Positions 1-9,178 of a DNA stretch of 64,000 nt are shown here, piece by piece. Origin of the DNA: Flavobacteriales bacterium (GTDB taxonomy: Bacteria > Bacteroidota > Bacteroidia > Flavobacteriales_F > PHOS-HE28); contig JADKAN010000001.1 in assembly GCA_016719225.1 (NCBI GenBank), forward strand, positions 186,001 to 250,000, written 5' to 3'. The translations under genes and the position numbers were made by a program. Position 1 is the stretch's first letter; each line of letters begins with the position of its first letter. Below the pieces are notes generated by a model. It did not search any database. It saw nothing but the letters and a program-made list of their open reading frames with translations, and had not been told where the DNA came from.

Positions 1-852
1 TCCAGTACTTACCATTGGACAGCCACTTCCTTAAGCCCCAATGCAGGCATGTTCCCTTCGGCGAACCTGCTGCTCAACAACGGTGGGCCGGACACCATTT
101 TCTACAAGACCTCCGCACTCGGTTTTGAACGGGTGGGGGAGACACGTACCATCGATCTGCTTTTCGCCAATTTCCCCGCCGGTTTCACGGACCCCGTTCT
201 CGAGCTGCCTTTGCCGTTGGCATACAATGATACCTGGACGGACGGCATTGCCGGTACATTCGATGTCGATGGGTCCACCGGGATCCGGGTAGGTTCCCTC
301 AGTGGCATTGCTGATGCTTACGGTTACGTGAGCATCCCCGGATATGCTACGCCACTTCCGATGCTTCGCACCACCACCACGGTCAACGAGTCCATTACGA
401 TCACCCCTAGTGGCATTCCCTTTCCTATTGGGGTAACGCACAAGCGCATCGAAGTAGCGTACCGCACGCCATTCAGCAAGATGCCGGTATTCCGTACCGT
501 AACGGATTCACTCATCAGCGCTTTCGCGACACAAGTATCCAACTATTCCGAATGGATGGATGCGGTCACCGTGGGTATCCGCGAAGCACAGGCCGATCCA
601 TTTTCCTTGACCGCTTTCCCCAATCCTGCGGATGCTGCCGTGGTGATCGCATTCGATATGCCGAACGCGGGTAGTACAACGCTTACGGTGATGGATGGGC
701 GTGGTACAGTGGTCATGAACAAGGTCATCGGAGCACACAGTGACATGCGCCGAACAGTGGACGTGAAAACTTGGCCTTCAGGAATATATCAGGCAGTGAT
801 GACCAGCGCGGACGGCTCGCGTAGTACCAAGCGCTTCTTGGTGGCGCATTGA
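1..852 (+). CDS. T9SS-secreted protein, 3' part (5' end outside window)
   Basis: The frame is open from base 1, so the gene begins upstream of the window; the first internal ATG at 49 is probably not the true start. The visible 283 residues contain no enzyme motif I recognise. The last ~85 residues form a type A T9SS C-terminal sorting domain: an FPNP motif near base 615, a central TLTVMDGRG strand, the WPSGIYQAVM segment and a basic end KRFLVAH. Known for the family: such a domain directs a protein through the type IX system across the outer membrane. The mature protein is therefore probably a surface or released protein. A terminator follows directly. Confidence 0.8.
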   Translation, partial: SSTYHWTATSLSPNAGMFPSANLLLNNGGPDTIFYKTSALGFERVGETRTIDLLFANFPAGFTDPVLELPLPLAYNDTWTDGIAGTFDVDGSTGIRVGSLSGIADAYGYVSIPGYATPLPMLRTTTTVNESITITPSGIPFPIGVTHKRIEVAYRTPFSKMPVFRTVTDSLISAFATQVSNYSEWMDAVTVGIREAQADPFSLTAFPNPADAAVVIAFDMPNAGSTTLTVMDGRGTVVMNKVIGAHSDMRRTVDVKTWPSGIYQAVMTSADGSRSTKRFLVAH

Positions 853-877
853 CGCTGATCGGTCAAATGGTCCAATG

Positions 878-912
878 AGCCCGGTCACTTGCGGAAAGTG
901 ATCGGGCTTTTG
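878..912 (+). terminator. Rho-independent terminator after T9SS gene
   Basis: A 13-bp stem (878-890 with 896-908, one G-T pair) around a 5-base loop is followed by TTTTG. It lies 25 bases after the stop of the first gene, which it should terminate. Confidence 0.7.
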
Positions 913-993
913 TTGACATGAACGCTTGCGGAACGTGATCTTTATTGCTCACTGACGAAAGCCACCGAACGCAACCGCCTGACCAGCCCTCCG

Positions 994-1001
994 TACCTTT
1001 G
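994..1001 (+). promoter_or_regulatory. Bacteroidota -7 element (TACCTTTG) before VWA gene
   Basis: TACCTTTG matches the Bacteroidota -7 consensus TAnnTTTG and ends 8 bases before the ATG at 1010. No clear -33 TTG is seen at the usual spacing, so this is a motif-only call. If used, the mRNA would have almost no leader. Confidence 0.4.
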
Positions 1002-1009
1002 TTCCCTGC

Positions 1010-2098
1010 ATGGCTAGCATCCGTTTCGGTAGATACGTCGCGCCCAAGGATGAGCGGACACCCTTTGAAAAGCTCCTGCCCATTTTCCTCGAGATCCTCA
1101 CGCATACCAGTGGCGATGTGGATGAAGCCTTGGATTGGATGCAGGAAGTGCACAAAGAGCACGGCCTCTTTTCCGCGGAGTACACTTTCGAGAATTTCAA
1201 GGAGGATCTCTTCAAGCAAGGGATCCTCGGGGTGCCCACCGGTGGTGGACCTACCGAACTCACTGGCAAGGCCGAGCGCTTGATCCGGGAACGTGCATTG
1301 GAGCAGGTTTTCGGCAAGTTGAAGAAAAGTGATCGCGGAAGTCATGGTCTGCGCCGCATCGGGCAGGGGGATGAGACCACCAGCGACCGGCGTGCTTATC
1401 GCTTCGGCGATGCGCTGGAACAGGTGGCCATGAGTGACAGCATCCGCAACGCACAACAGCGCGGCATCGATGACCTGCGCATGAGCGAGGACGACCTCGA
1501 AGTGGTGGAGACCGAACACCAGAGCGCCTGCGCCACCGTGCTGATGATCGACATCAGCCATAGCATGATCCTCTACGGCGAGGACCGCATCACTCCTGCA
1601 AAGAAGGTGGCCATGGCATTGGCAGAACTCATTGCGCGCCGCTATCCGAAGGACACGCTTGACATTGTGGTGTTCGGCAACGATGCATGGCAGGTGAGCC
1701 TGAAAGACCTGCCGTACCTGCAAGTTGGACCGTTCCATACCAATACCGTGGCCGGGCTGGAGCTCGCCATGGACATCCTGCGACGGCGCAAGCTGAAGAA
1801 CCGCCGTATTGTGATGATCACCGATGGCAAACCCAGTTGCATCAAACAGAACGGCGAGTATTACATGAACAGCTTCGGTCTGGACGAGACCATCGTGGCG
1901 CGCACATTGGATGCCGCCATGCGTGCACGCAAGGCCAAGATCCCCATCACCACCTTCATGATCGCGCAGGACCCGTACCTGCAAAAGTTCATCGAGCGCT
2001 TCACCGAGATCAACCAAGGACGCGCGTTCTACACCGGCCTGCAAGGCTTGGCGGACATGGTGTTCCGCGACCACGCCGCGAACCGGAAAAGCCAATAG
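1010..2098 (+). CDS. VWA domain protein, partner of MoxR/ChlI-like ATPase
   Basis: 362 residues. The N-terminal ~170 residues are charged and helical with no motif I recognise. A von Willebrand A domain follows, with the metal-binding MIDAS motif DISHS at residues ~181-185 and the later VMITDGKPS segment. It contains no signal peptide or membrane segment, so it is cytosolic. The next gene, 59 bases downstream on the same strand, is an AAA+ ATPase of the MoxR/magnesium-chelatase type. VWA and MoxR-like proteins commonly work as pairs, with the ATPase remodelling a target that the VWA protein binds. The target here is unknown. No chlorophyll or cobalamin genes are present, so a chelatase role is not supported. 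Confidence 0.8.
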   Translation: MASIRFGRYVAPKDERTPFEKLLPIFLEILTHTSGDVDEALDWMQEVHKEHGLFSAEYTFENFKEDLFKQGILGVPTGGGPTELTGKAERLIRERALEQVFGKLKKSDRGSHGLRRIGQGDETTSDRRAYRFGDALEQVAMSDSIRNAQQRGIDDLRMSEDDLEVVETEHQSACATVLMIDISHSMILYGEDRITPAKKVAMALAELIARRYPKDTLDIVVFGNDAWQVSLKDLPYLQVGPFHTNTVAGLELAMDILRRRKLKNRRIVMITDGKPSCIKQNGEYYMNSFGLDETIVARTLDAAMRARKAKIPITTFMIAQDPYLQKFIERFTEINQGRAFYTGLQGLADMVFRDHAANRKSQ

Positions 2099-2157
2099 TT
2101 CAAATCCGTGCCGACCCCCGATCTTCATCGGGGCTATGGCCCGATCAAAACCCGAAC

Positions 2158-3654
2158 ATGCCAAGCCATCCCCAAACACTTGCCGAACTGCAGAAAAGCG
2201 GGTGGCAGAGCCGTTCCGTGAAAGCGGAATTACGTGCGAACCTGATCGCCCGCATCCGTGCGAAGCAGCCACTTTTTGAAGGGATCCACGGTTATCAGGA
2301 TACCGTGGTCCCCGCGCTGGAACGCGCCATCCTGGCAGGACACAGCATCAATTTGCTCGGTCTGCGCGGGCAGGCAAAAACGCGCATGGCCCGCTCGCTG
2401 GTCCAACTGCTGGACGAATGGATGCCCATTGTGGCCGGCAGTGAGCTGAATGATGATCCTTTCGCTCCCGTATCGCGCTTCGCGAAGGACCTTATAGCCG
2501 CCAAAGGCGACAAGACGCCGATCGCTTGGGTCCACCGCAACGACCGCTACACTGAAAAACTCGCTACGCCGGACGTCACCGTGGCGGACCTCATCGGCGA
2601 CAGCGACCCCATCAAGGCCGCCAACCTCAAGCTGGACTACAGCGATGAACGCGTGATCCACTTCGGCTTGGTGCCCCGCAGTAACCGTGGCATTTTCGTG
2701 ATCAATGAACTGCCCGACCTGCAACCACGCATCCAAGTGGCGCTGTTCAACATCCTGCAAGAAGGCGATGTGCAGGTGCGCGGCTTCAAGATGCGCTTGC
2801 CTTTGGACATCCAGTTCGTTTTCACCGCCAATCCGGAGGATTACACCAACCGCGGTGCCATTATAACCCCGTTGAAGGACCGCATCCAGAGCCAGATCCT
2901 TACACACTACCCTGAGCGCATCGAACTGGGTATGGCCATCACGGCGCAGGAAGCGCGCCTTACGCCGGACCAACGCGCTACCGTGCGCATGCCGGAACTG
3001 CTACGCGAACTGGTGGAAAGCATCGCGATGGAAGCCCGTCAAAGCGAATTCGTGGACCGAAAGAGCGGCGTGAGCGCACGTTTGGCCATCGGAGCGCTGG
3101 AAAGCGTTATGGGGGCTGCCGAACGTCGGGCACTTTACGCCAATGAGAAGGAAACCACCGCACGCATTGCCGACCTTCTCGCGGTTACGCCCGCCATCAC
3201 CGGGAAGATCGAACTGGTATACGAGGGCGAACAGGAAGGCCCCGAAAAAGTCGCAGAGCACCTGATCGGGCTCGCGATCCGGAACACCTTCCTGCGTCAT
3301 TTCCCCAACCCATCGCCCAAGCGAAGAGGTACCACGCCGGATCCCTTCGCGGACGTTGTGGCTTGGTTCAATGACCACCAGATCGAACTGCGCTCGGACG
3401 GAAAGAACGCTGATCATGCGAAAGCATTGAGCAAGGTTTCCGGATTGTCCGACCTGCTTAAGTTGAACGACGATCCAATTGCACCTGAAGACCGCAACAC
3501 GTGGGCTGAGTTCATCCTGCACGGCCTTGCCGAGCATAGTCGGATCGGTCGCTCGGGGCCCGGGGGTAATGTGCGTTTTGGCGACATGTTGAGCGACCTG
3601 CTGCCGGACGTGGATGACCTTGATGAAGAAGGGGAGGACCGAGGCCCGTTCTGA
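2158..3654 (+). CDS. AAA+ ATPase, MoxR/magnesium-chelatase ChlI-like
   Basis: 498 residues from the ATG at 2158; the longer upstream frame overlaps the VWA gene and is out of character. Walker A is GLRGQAKT at ~68-75. The Walker B region is FVINELPDL at ~180-188, with INE where DE is typical. A sensor-type segment FTANPEDYTNRG sits at ~222-233 and PLKDRIQSQ follows. These features fit the ChlI/MoxR clade. The acidic C terminus (DVDDLDEEGED) is unusual and may be a flexible tail. It most likely forms a ring that uses ATP to act with the VWA protein encoded just upstream. Databases often label this family magnesium chelatase; that name should not be read as function. Confidence 0.8.
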   Translation: MPSHPQTLAELQKSGWQSRSVKAELRANLIARIRAKQPLFEGIHGYQDTVVPALERAILAGHSINLLGLRGQAKTRMARSLVQLLDEWMPIVAGSELNDDPFAPVSRFAKDLIAAKGDKTPIAWVHRNDRYTEKLATPDVTVADLIGDSDPIKAANLKLDYSDERVIHFGLVPRSNRGIFVINELPDLQPRIQVALFNILQEGDVQVRGFKMRLPLDIQFVFTANPEDYTNRGAIITPLKDRIQSQILTHYPERIELGMAITAQEARLTPDQRATVRMPELLRELVESIAMEARQSEFVDRKSGVSARLAIGALESVMGAAERRALYANEKETTARIADLLAVTPAITGKIELVYEGEQEGPEKVAEHLIGLAIRNTFLRHFPNPSPKRRGTTPDPFADVVAWFNDHQIELRSDGKNADHAKALSKVSGLSDLLKLNDDPIAPEDRNTWAEFILHGLAEHSRIGRSGPGGNVRFGDMLSDLLPDVDDLDEEGEDRGPF

Positions 3655-3726
3655 CCGAGGATGTCCTTTTTCGCACCCTGTTCGTAACCCGGAGATCCCA
3701 CATCTTGGCCCATCACCGGCAAATCC

Positions 3727-3734
3727 TACCTTAG
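3727..3734 (+). promoter_or_regulatory. Possible -7 element (TACCTTAG) before fur-type gene
   Basis: TACCTTAG differs from TAnnTTTG at one base and ends 7 bases before the ATG at 3742. It is weak evidence, but it repeats the close spacing seen at other genes in this window. Confidence 0.25.
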
Positions 3735-3741
3735 CACCGCC

Positions 3742-4203
3742 ATGGCGGCCGCAGACATCCAACAGAACGTACAGCGCATTTTCCGCGACTACTTGGAGAC
3801 GCAGGGGCACCGCAAAACGCCGGAGCGCTTCGCCATCCTCACCGAGATCTATGCGCAGGACGGTCACTTCGACATCGAGCGGCTCTACCTGCGCATGAAG
3901 CGCAAAAAGTACCGCGTCAGCCGGGCCACACTTTACAACACCATGGACCTGCTGCTGGATTGCAAACTGGTTCGAAAGCACCGTTTCGTTGGTGCACAGG
4001 CACAGTTCGAGCGCGCACACAGTTTCCGCCAGCACGATCACGTGATCTGTACCGCCTGCGGCAAGGTCATGGAATTCTGCGATCCCCGCATCCAGCACGT
4101 TCGTGCCACCGTGGCCGAGGTGATGGGCTTCCAAGTGAGCCACCATGCCTTGCACATCTATGGCCTTTGCCCCAACTGCATCCCCGAAGTAAGCAAACCA
4201 TGA
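3742..4203 (+). CDS. Fur-family metal-dependent transcriptional repressor
   Basis: 153 residues, the usual length for the family. The N-terminal half has the winged-helix pattern (KTPERFAILTEIY, then RVSRATLYNTMDLL). The dimerisation half carries the metal-site segment HDHVICTACGKVMEFCDP and a second CPNC pair near the C terminus, giving the two CxxC pairs of a structural zinc site. Family members bind DNA with Fe, Zn, Mn or peroxide sensing; which signal applies here (Fur, Zur or PerR) cannot be told from the sequence. The stop overlaps the ATG of the STAS gene (ATGA), so the two are translationally coupled. Confidence 0.85.
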   Translation: MAAADIQQNVQRIFRDYLETQGHRKTPERFAILTEIYAQDGHFDIERLYLRMKRKKYRVSRATLYNTMDLLLDCKLVRKHRFVGAQAQFERAHSFRQHDHVICTACGKVMEFCDPRIQHVRATVAEVMGFQVSHHALHIYGLCPNCIPEVSKP

Positions 4204-4571
4204 CCACCGCAACCGATAAATCCCCGTTCGAGCTCACCGTTTCCGATGAGAAGGGCGCCAAGGTCTTCCACCTTCATGGCCGCCTCATGGACCAACAACA
4301 GGCTGACCACCTGATGAAGGTGTTGGACGAACACCTCAACGGCAAGGATGGGATGAACGTGGTACTGGATATGGGCCGGTTGCTTTACATGAACAGCACC
4401 GGGCTGAACATCATGATCAGCGTGCTTACACGCACGAAGAAAACCGGGGGGCAGGTCGTCCTTGCCGATGTTTCCCATGGCGTCCGCCAGCTTTTCGTCG
4501 TTACTAAATTGGATACGGTGTTCCCTATTTTGGACACTGTGGAACTGGCCTTGGCCAAGTTGAACGCATAA
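4200..4571 (+). CDS. STAS-domain protein (anti-anti-sigma factor type)
   Basis: 123 residues, essentially one STAS domain. The segment LDMGRLLYMNSTGLNIMISV contains the conserved serine/threonine that is phosphorylated by anti-sigma kinases in the SpoIIAA family. The start ATG overlaps the stop of the fur-type gene, and purA begins one base after its stop, so it sits inside a tight operon. No kinase of the SpoIIAB/RsbW type and no PP2C phosphatase are visible in the window, so its partners must be encoded elsewhere. A role in partner switching is inferred from the family. Confidence 0.8.
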   Translation: MTTATDKSPFELTVSDEKGAKVFHLHGRLMDQQQADHLMKVLDEHLNGKDGMNVVLDMGRLLYMNSTGLNIMISVLTRTKKTGGQVVLADVSHGVRQLFVVTKLDTVFPILDTVELALAKLNA

Positions 4572-4572
4572 C

Positions 4573-5850
4573 ATGGCCGGACGTGTGGATGTGCTGCTCG
4601 GCGCCCAATGGGGTGATGAGGGCAAGGGAAAGGTTGTGGACGTGATCGCCCCTGGATACCAAGCGATCGCCCGATTCCAAGGCGGACCGAACGCTGGTCA
4701 TACCCTCATTTTCGATGGTATAAAGCATGTGCTGCATACCATTCCCAGCGGAGTGTTCAGAAAGGACGTTTGGAACCTCGTGGGTAATTGCGTTGTGATA
4801 GACCCTGTTGTCTTCCTGAAAGAAGTGAAGAGCTTGGCGGATGCCGGCGTTGACGTGCGGCCGCGCCTGTTGATCAGCAGAAGGGCACATTTGATCCTGC
4901 CTACGCACCGTGCACTCGATGCGGCCAGCGAGGCGGATAAAGGCCAAAGCAAGATCGGCAGCACACTGAAAGGCATTGGTCCCACCTACATGGACAAGAC
5001 CGGCCGCAACGGTCTGCGCGTGGGCGATATTGAACGACCGGATTTCATGGACCGCTACCACACCTTGGTCGCCAAACACGAGCGCCTGTTCGGCATCTAC
5101 GACCATAAAGTGGATTGGAAACCCATGGAAGCCGAGTGGCTACAGGCCATCGCAGCGTTGCGCGAGTTCACGCTGGTGGATAGTGAGCACTGGATGGACC
5201 AGCAACTGCGCGCCGGGAAGAACATCCTTGCGGAAGGCGCGCAAGGCACTCTGCTGGACATCGAATTCGGCACCTATCCCTTTGTCACTTCAAGCAACAC
5301 GATCACCGCTGGTGCTTGCACCGGATTGGGCATCGCGCCTTCGCGGATCGGCAAGGCCATCGGCATCTTCAAAGCTTACTGCACCCGTGTGGGCAGTGGC
5401 CCGTTCCCCACAGAACTGCATGATGCGGACGGCGAACACATCCGGACCGCCGGCAACGAATTCGGCAGTACCACCGGGAGACCCCGCCGCTGTGGTTGGC
5501 TGGACCTTCCCGCACTGCGCTACGCCGTGATGGTGAACGGCCTTACCGAACTTGCCATGATGAAGGCGGATGTGCTTAGCGGAATGCCGACGGTGCGCGT
5601 TTGCACCAGCTACCGCATCAATGGCAAGGAAACGGACCGACTACCCTTCGACATCACGACCGGCGTGGCGCCGGTCTATACCGACATGCCGGGATGGGGC
5701 GCCCTGGACCCCAAGCTTGCTTTACCCAAAGAGATCGAGGATTATATCCGCTTCATTGAAGAAGCCGTGGAAGTGCCCATCCGCTTGGTGAGCACTGGTC
5801 CGGACCGCACGGCAACGCTGTTGCGAGAGGCTCAGGCCTTGGTTCGCTGA
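4573..5850 (+). CDS. purA: Adenylosuccinate synthetase
   Basis: 425 residues, full length. The N-terminal GTP-binding signature GAQWGDEGKGKVVD, the NAGHT motif, the GPTYMDKTGRNGLR segment and the C-terminal STGPDRTATL all match PurA. The enzyme joins IMP and aspartate using GTP, the first step from IMP to AMP, in the cytosol. It follows the STAS gene with no gap and precedes the RNA methyltransferase by 8 bases, so the four genes from 3742 are probably co-transcribed. Confidence 0.97.
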   Translation: MAGRVDVLLGAQWGDEGKGKVVDVIAPGYQAIARFQGGPNAGHTLIFDGIKHVLHTIPSGVFRKDVWNLVGNCVVIDPVVFLKEVKSLADAGVDVRPRLLISRRAHLILPTHRALDAASEADKGQSKIGSTLKGIGPTYMDKTGRNGLRVGDIERPDFMDRYHTLVAKHERLFGIYDHKVDWKPMEAEWLQAIAALREFTLVDSEHWMDQQLRAGKNILAEGAQGTLLDIEFGTYPFVTSSNTITAGACTGLGIAPSRIGKAIGIFKAYCTRVGSGPFPTELHDADGEHIRTAGNEFGSTTGRPRRCGWLDLPALRYAVMVNGLTELAMMKADVLSGMPTVRVCTSYRINGKETDRLPFDITTGVAPVYTDMPGWGALDPKLALPKEIEDYIRFIEEAVEVPIRLVSTGPDRTATLLREAQALVR

Positions 5851-5858
5851 TCCACTGC

Positions 5859-7202
5859 ATGGCCAAGGACCGTGCGCGCAAAAAGCAAGTGACGACGGGA
5901 CCGTTGGTCCTGCCGCCTGCCGTGTTGAAAGCGCTGGGAGATGAAGCTCCATTGCTGTTGAAGGCATTGTCCGAGGCGCCTCCGGTGAGTATTCGGCGCA
6001 ACCCGGTGAGATCCGCGCCGCACCAAGGCTCGCCTGTGCCTTGGTGTGTGGAAGGTCTGTACTTGGAACAGCGGCCGGTCTTCACGTTGGACCCGCATTT
6101 CCACGCAGGGTGCTACTACGTTCAAGAGGCTTCAAGCATGTTGTTGGAGCAAGCTTTCCGCGCCTGTGGTCCAATACCGGAACATGCCGTGGCCTTGGAT
6201 CTCTGCGCAGCCCCAGGCGGGAAGACCACGCACCTTGCAGCGTTGCTCCCACCTTCCGCATTATTGGTGGCCAATGAACCGGTGCGCGCACGTCAGGCCG
6301 CGTTGCAGGAGAACCTGTGGAAATGGGGGAGACCGAACGTGGTGGTCACGGGTAGTTTACCAGCAGACTTCGCGCCCCTGGGTGAATGGTGCGACCTGAT
6401 CCTTGTGGACGCGCCGTGTTCTGGCGAAGGGATGTTCCGCAAAGAACCTTTTGCGCGCGTGCAATGGAACGAGCAACTGGTGGAAAGCTGTGCGCAGCGG
6501 CAAGTAGGGATCCTGGCCGATGCGTGGGCTGCATTGAAGCCCGGAGGTCACTTGATCTATAGCACGTGTACTTGGGAGGAAAAGGAGAACGAATCACAGG
6601 TGCAGCAATTGATCGATCTAGGAGCGACCTACTTGCCTATTGCCGTGGACGGGAATTGGGGTGTTGTCGTTGGCGATCGGGGCCTACGCTGCTATCCGCA
6701 TCGTTTGAGAGGTGAAGGTTTTTTTATCGCGGTGGTGCGTAAGCCAGGGGAGTTCGTTCCACAGTCTTCACGTCCAAGCCCGGCCCAACCGGTGGATGTT
6801 GAAATTGGGGGTTGGACGAAAGATCCCGTAGATCAGTGCATCATTCAACAGGATCGCATCGGCCATTTGCTTTCCCGGCACTGGGCGGGGCTTGTGGAAG
6901 AACTGATGTGCACCGTGCGCGTGCTTTCACCCGGTATCCCAGCGGTGCAGGCGAAGGGTGTTGGCGTGGTGCCACATGCCGCACTGGCATTGTCCATGGC
7001 GTTGAGAACGGATGCTTTCAACCGGCTGGAACTGCCCTTAAAGGAGGCCTTGGCCTATCTGCGCGGGGAAGCACTCTCCGCGAATGATGCCACAGGGATC
7101 GCATTGGTGCAATTCGAGGGCTCACCTCTGGGTTGGGCGCACGGGGCGGGCAACCGCTGGAACAACGCATGGCCAAACCCGTGGCGGATCAGAATGCGTT
7201 GA
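5859..7202 (+). CDS. RsmF/NSUN-type rRNA (cytosine-5) methyltransferase
   Basis: 447 residues. The SAM-binding motif I is LDLCAAPGGKTTHLAALL, and the two catalytic cysteines appear in VDAPCSGEGMFRKEP and in YSTCTWEEKENE, as in the NSUN/RsmF/RsmB class. The length and the extra C-terminal domain after residue ~290 fit RsmF-like enzymes that methylate 16S rRNA, rather than the shorter archaeal-type enzymes. The start ATG at 5859 lies 8 bases after purA and gives a normal N terminus. The exact target base is not determinable here. Confidence 0.88.
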   Translation: MAKDRARKKQVTTGPLVLPPAVLKALGDEAPLLLKALSEAPPVSIRRNPVRSAPHQGSPVPWCVEGLYLEQRPVFTLDPHFHAGCYYVQEASSMLLEQAFRACGPIPEHAVALDLCAAPGGKTTHLAALLPPSALLVANEPVRARQAALQENLWKWGRPNVVVTGSLPADFAPLGEWCDLILVDAPCSGEGMFRKEPFARVQWNEQLVESCAQRQVGILADAWAALKPGGHLIYSTCTWEEKENESQVQQLIDLGATYLPIAVDGNWGVVVGDRGLRCYPHRLRGEGFFIAVVRKPGEFVPQSSRPSPAQPVDVEIGGWTKDPVDQCIIQQDRIGHLLSRHWAGLVEELMCTVRVLSPGIPAVQAKGVGVVPHAALALSMALRTDAFNRLELPLKEALAYLRGEALSANDATGIALVQFEGSPLGWAHGAGNRWNNAWPNPWRIRMR

Positions 7203-7372
7203 ACGGGTTTGTTAAGCGGATGAACGATCATTGTTCTTAGCACGTGAGCTTAATGACGGCATGTATCCTTCTCCGTCGGTGTACATGAATATCCTGCCCC
7301 GGCTTCACATAGGGTCCATGGTCTTTGTGCACGTTCGGCTATGGCCCGCAGCTTGTAGGCGATTACTTTGCA

Positions 7373-8125
7373 ATGCACATGCTTGACCGGTCCCTTGACT
7401 TTTTTGAACGCCATAAGTACGGCGTGATCGGCACACTCATGCTCCATACGTTACTGGTATTCACCCTCACCATGAGTAAGGTGGATGGCGATATGACTCC
7501 CGCAAAACAGGAAGAAATCCAGGTGTTGATGGACTTTACGCCACAACCCACGACACCAGAGGAGGAAGAACAACAGACCGAGGCAGGCATGCAGGCCGTG
7601 ACGAACCGCGCGAGCAATTCCACGGCCGACGTCTCGAATACGCCGCCCATGACCCGCGCAGCGCAGGAGCGGATGGGAAAGCGCGTGGAGGAGGACCTAC
7701 ACTCGATGGAGAAGGAGGAGTTCGATCGGCTCGCACAGGAACGCAAGGATCAAGGCAAAGAGATCACCGTGCCGCAATTGGACCCCAGCAAGTTCGACAA
7801 GAGCAACTACATGGATAAAACGCCCAAACCCATCAAAGTGGAGGGTTTGACCACCGTTTCATACGACCTTAAAGGGCGGACGGACATTATCCTGGAAGTG
7901 CCCGCGTATCTGTGCAAAGGCAGTGGTAAGGTGACGATACAAGTGGCAGTGGATGCCGCCGGACGCGTGCTGAGGGCCGATGTTGATGCAGCACGGACCA
8001 CCACGAAGGAAGCTTGCATGGTGGACAATGCGGTCGCTTCCGCATCGGGTGCGCAATTTTCCCGTTCGTCCACCGCGCCGGATCCACAGCGCGGCACCAT
8101 CACCTACATTTTCCTTCCCCAGTAA
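7373..8125 (+). CDS. TonB/TolA-like energy-transducer protein
   Basis: 250 residues from the ATG at 7373; ATG 7379 is equally possible, and the longer frame from 7325 adds an implausible N terminus. A cytosolic stub (RSLDFFERHKYG) is followed by one membrane helix (~20-38), then a long acidic, Glu/Gln-rich periplasmic linker with predicted coiled coil. The C-terminal ~80 residues (GKVTIQVAVDAAGRVLRADV ... TITYIFLPQ) resemble a TonB C-terminal fold. TonB-type proteins link the inner-membrane proton-driven motor to outer-membrane transporters. No exbB or exbD gene is adjacent, so the assignment rests on architecture only. Confidence 0.6.
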   Translation: MHMLDRSLDFFERHKYGVIGTLMLHTLLVFTLTMSKVDGDMTPAKQEEIQVLMDFTPQPTTPEEEEQQTEAGMQAVTNRASNSTADVSNTPPMTRAAQERMGKRVEEDLHSMEKEEFDRLAQERKDQGKEITVPQLDPSKFDKSNYMDKTPKPIKVEGLTTVSYDLKGRTDIILEVPAYLCKGSGKVTIQVAVDAAGRVLRADVDAARTTTKEACMVDNAVASASGAQFSRSSTAPDPQRGTITYIFLPQ

Positions 8126-8241
8126 GCGTTGGATCTTCTTGCCAGTGAAGATACTGGTCCTGGTATGCCGGAATGGGCCGCACATGCTTCGTAACTTCAT
8201 GGACCGGAATGCGTTCCAACTCTTTTAACCTTCACAAGAAT

Positions 8242-8457
8242 ATGGGATCGAACTTGCTGGACTATCACAAGCAGATATTGGAAAAGATCAGCCATGCGGA
8301 CCGTGCCGTTTTCCGCAAGGAGCTTCGTAAGGCTTTTAAGCGCTTATTGCCCGCCGAACGTGATGAACTGAAAAGGTGGTTCCGCGAAACCTGCGTTTGC
8401 AGGCCAGGGGGAAATGAGGGAACGTTACAGCCGCAGCCGGTCCGTAGGATCAATTGA
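8242..8457 (+). CDS. Small basic helical protein, function unknown
   Basis: 71 residues from the ATG at 8242. It is helical and rich in Lys, Arg and Glu (FRKELRKAFKRLLPAERDELKRWFRE), with two cysteines in CVC. No family is recognised. The longer frame from 8173 adds a Ser/Asn-rich stretch that does not look coding. Its 3' end overlaps the convergent downstream gene by 8 bases. Confidence 0.5.
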   Translation: MGSNLLDYHKQILEKISHADRAVFRKELRKAFKRLLPAERDELKRWFRETCVCRPGGNEGTLQPQPVRRIN

Positions 8458-9157
8458 AGTGCTTGCTGTCCCACGCCTCGTTGCTGAACTGGCCGAAGAA
8501 CGCCAGCCACCCGAATGCCGTTGCGGCACAAGACGTCATGATGGCCCAGAGGAACACGAAAAAGCGGTGAGCACCCCACCAGCCCGCGGAAGCGTCCACC
8601 GCTATCAGCGAAGTGGGTATCAGGGCCGCGACAGTACCGGCCAGCACCAGCACGGTGGCCAGTAAATGCCAAGGTCCTCGTACCGGCCACGTGAGCAGGG
8701 AACGAACCGGCCCGATCTCGTGGCCCCATTGGTGCACTAAATAGTAGCGTCCACCTCCCACGGGAACGAATAAAATGGGGTCTGCATCACAATCCTCTAA
8801 TTTAAAGAGGCGTGACGGTGCCATGATCTTGAATCCAACAAGCGGTGCGGTGGCCATGGATTCTGTGTGGCGCAGCGCCAGCAAGGCCTGTAGGGGGATC
8901 TCCGCCTTGAAATTGCCGCTGGGCAGGAAACGCAACCGATAGCGGATGCATGTCCTCCGGATATCCTCCATCTCGAAAACACGCGCGGGATCCATGCCCG
9001 TGAGCTGGTTTTCGCGGTGGATCCGGGATGTACGCACCACGGCCAATAGGATGTCGTCCTTTTTTTGCTCTTCCTCCAGTATGGAGTACACCTCCTGCAT
9101 CAGCGACTCCTGCCCGCGGAGTAAGCGGGCCAAGCGTTCCTCGTTGGGATGGAGCAT
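8450..9157 (-). CDS. Uncharacterised membrane protein, two helices
   Basis: 235 residues. The N-terminal ~150 residues are soluble (leading acidic helices, then mixed strands with RYYLVHQWG). Two hydrophobic segments follow, about residues 162-186 (WHLLATVLVLAGTVAALIPT) and 194-220 (RFFVFLWAIMTSCAATAFGW). I recognise no family. The gene runs toward the 71-residue gene and overlaps its end. Its start ATG at 9157 has no competing upstream start. Confidence 0.6.
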   Translation of the reverse strand: MLHPNEERLARLLRGQESLMQEVYSILEEEQKKDDILLAVVRTSRIHRENQLTGMDPARVFEMEDIRRTCIRYRLRFLPSGNFKAEIPLQALLALRHTESMATAPLVGFKIMAPSRLFKLEDCDADPILFVPVGGGRYYLVHQWGHEIGPVRSLLTWPVRGPWHLLATVLVLAGTVAALIPTSLIAVDASAGWWGAHRFFVFLWAIMTSCAATAFGWLAFFGQFSNEAWDSKHFN

Positions 9158-9178
9158 CGCGGCGGTCGTTTAATTGGT

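Noticed and set aside
863..2272. 469-codon minus-strand frame opposite the VWA gene
   Set aside because: It lacks any domain and is antisense to a gene with a clear MIDAS motif; a high-GC shadow frame.
1010..3654. Magnesium chelatase for chlorophyll synthesis
   Set aside because: No other tetrapyrrole gene is present and the large ChlH subunit is missing; MoxR-type chaperone is more likely.
3001..4212. 403-codon minus-strand frame opposite the ATPase end and fur-type gene
   Set aside because: It spans two real genes and has no motif; His/Val-rich composition is typical of antisense frames here.
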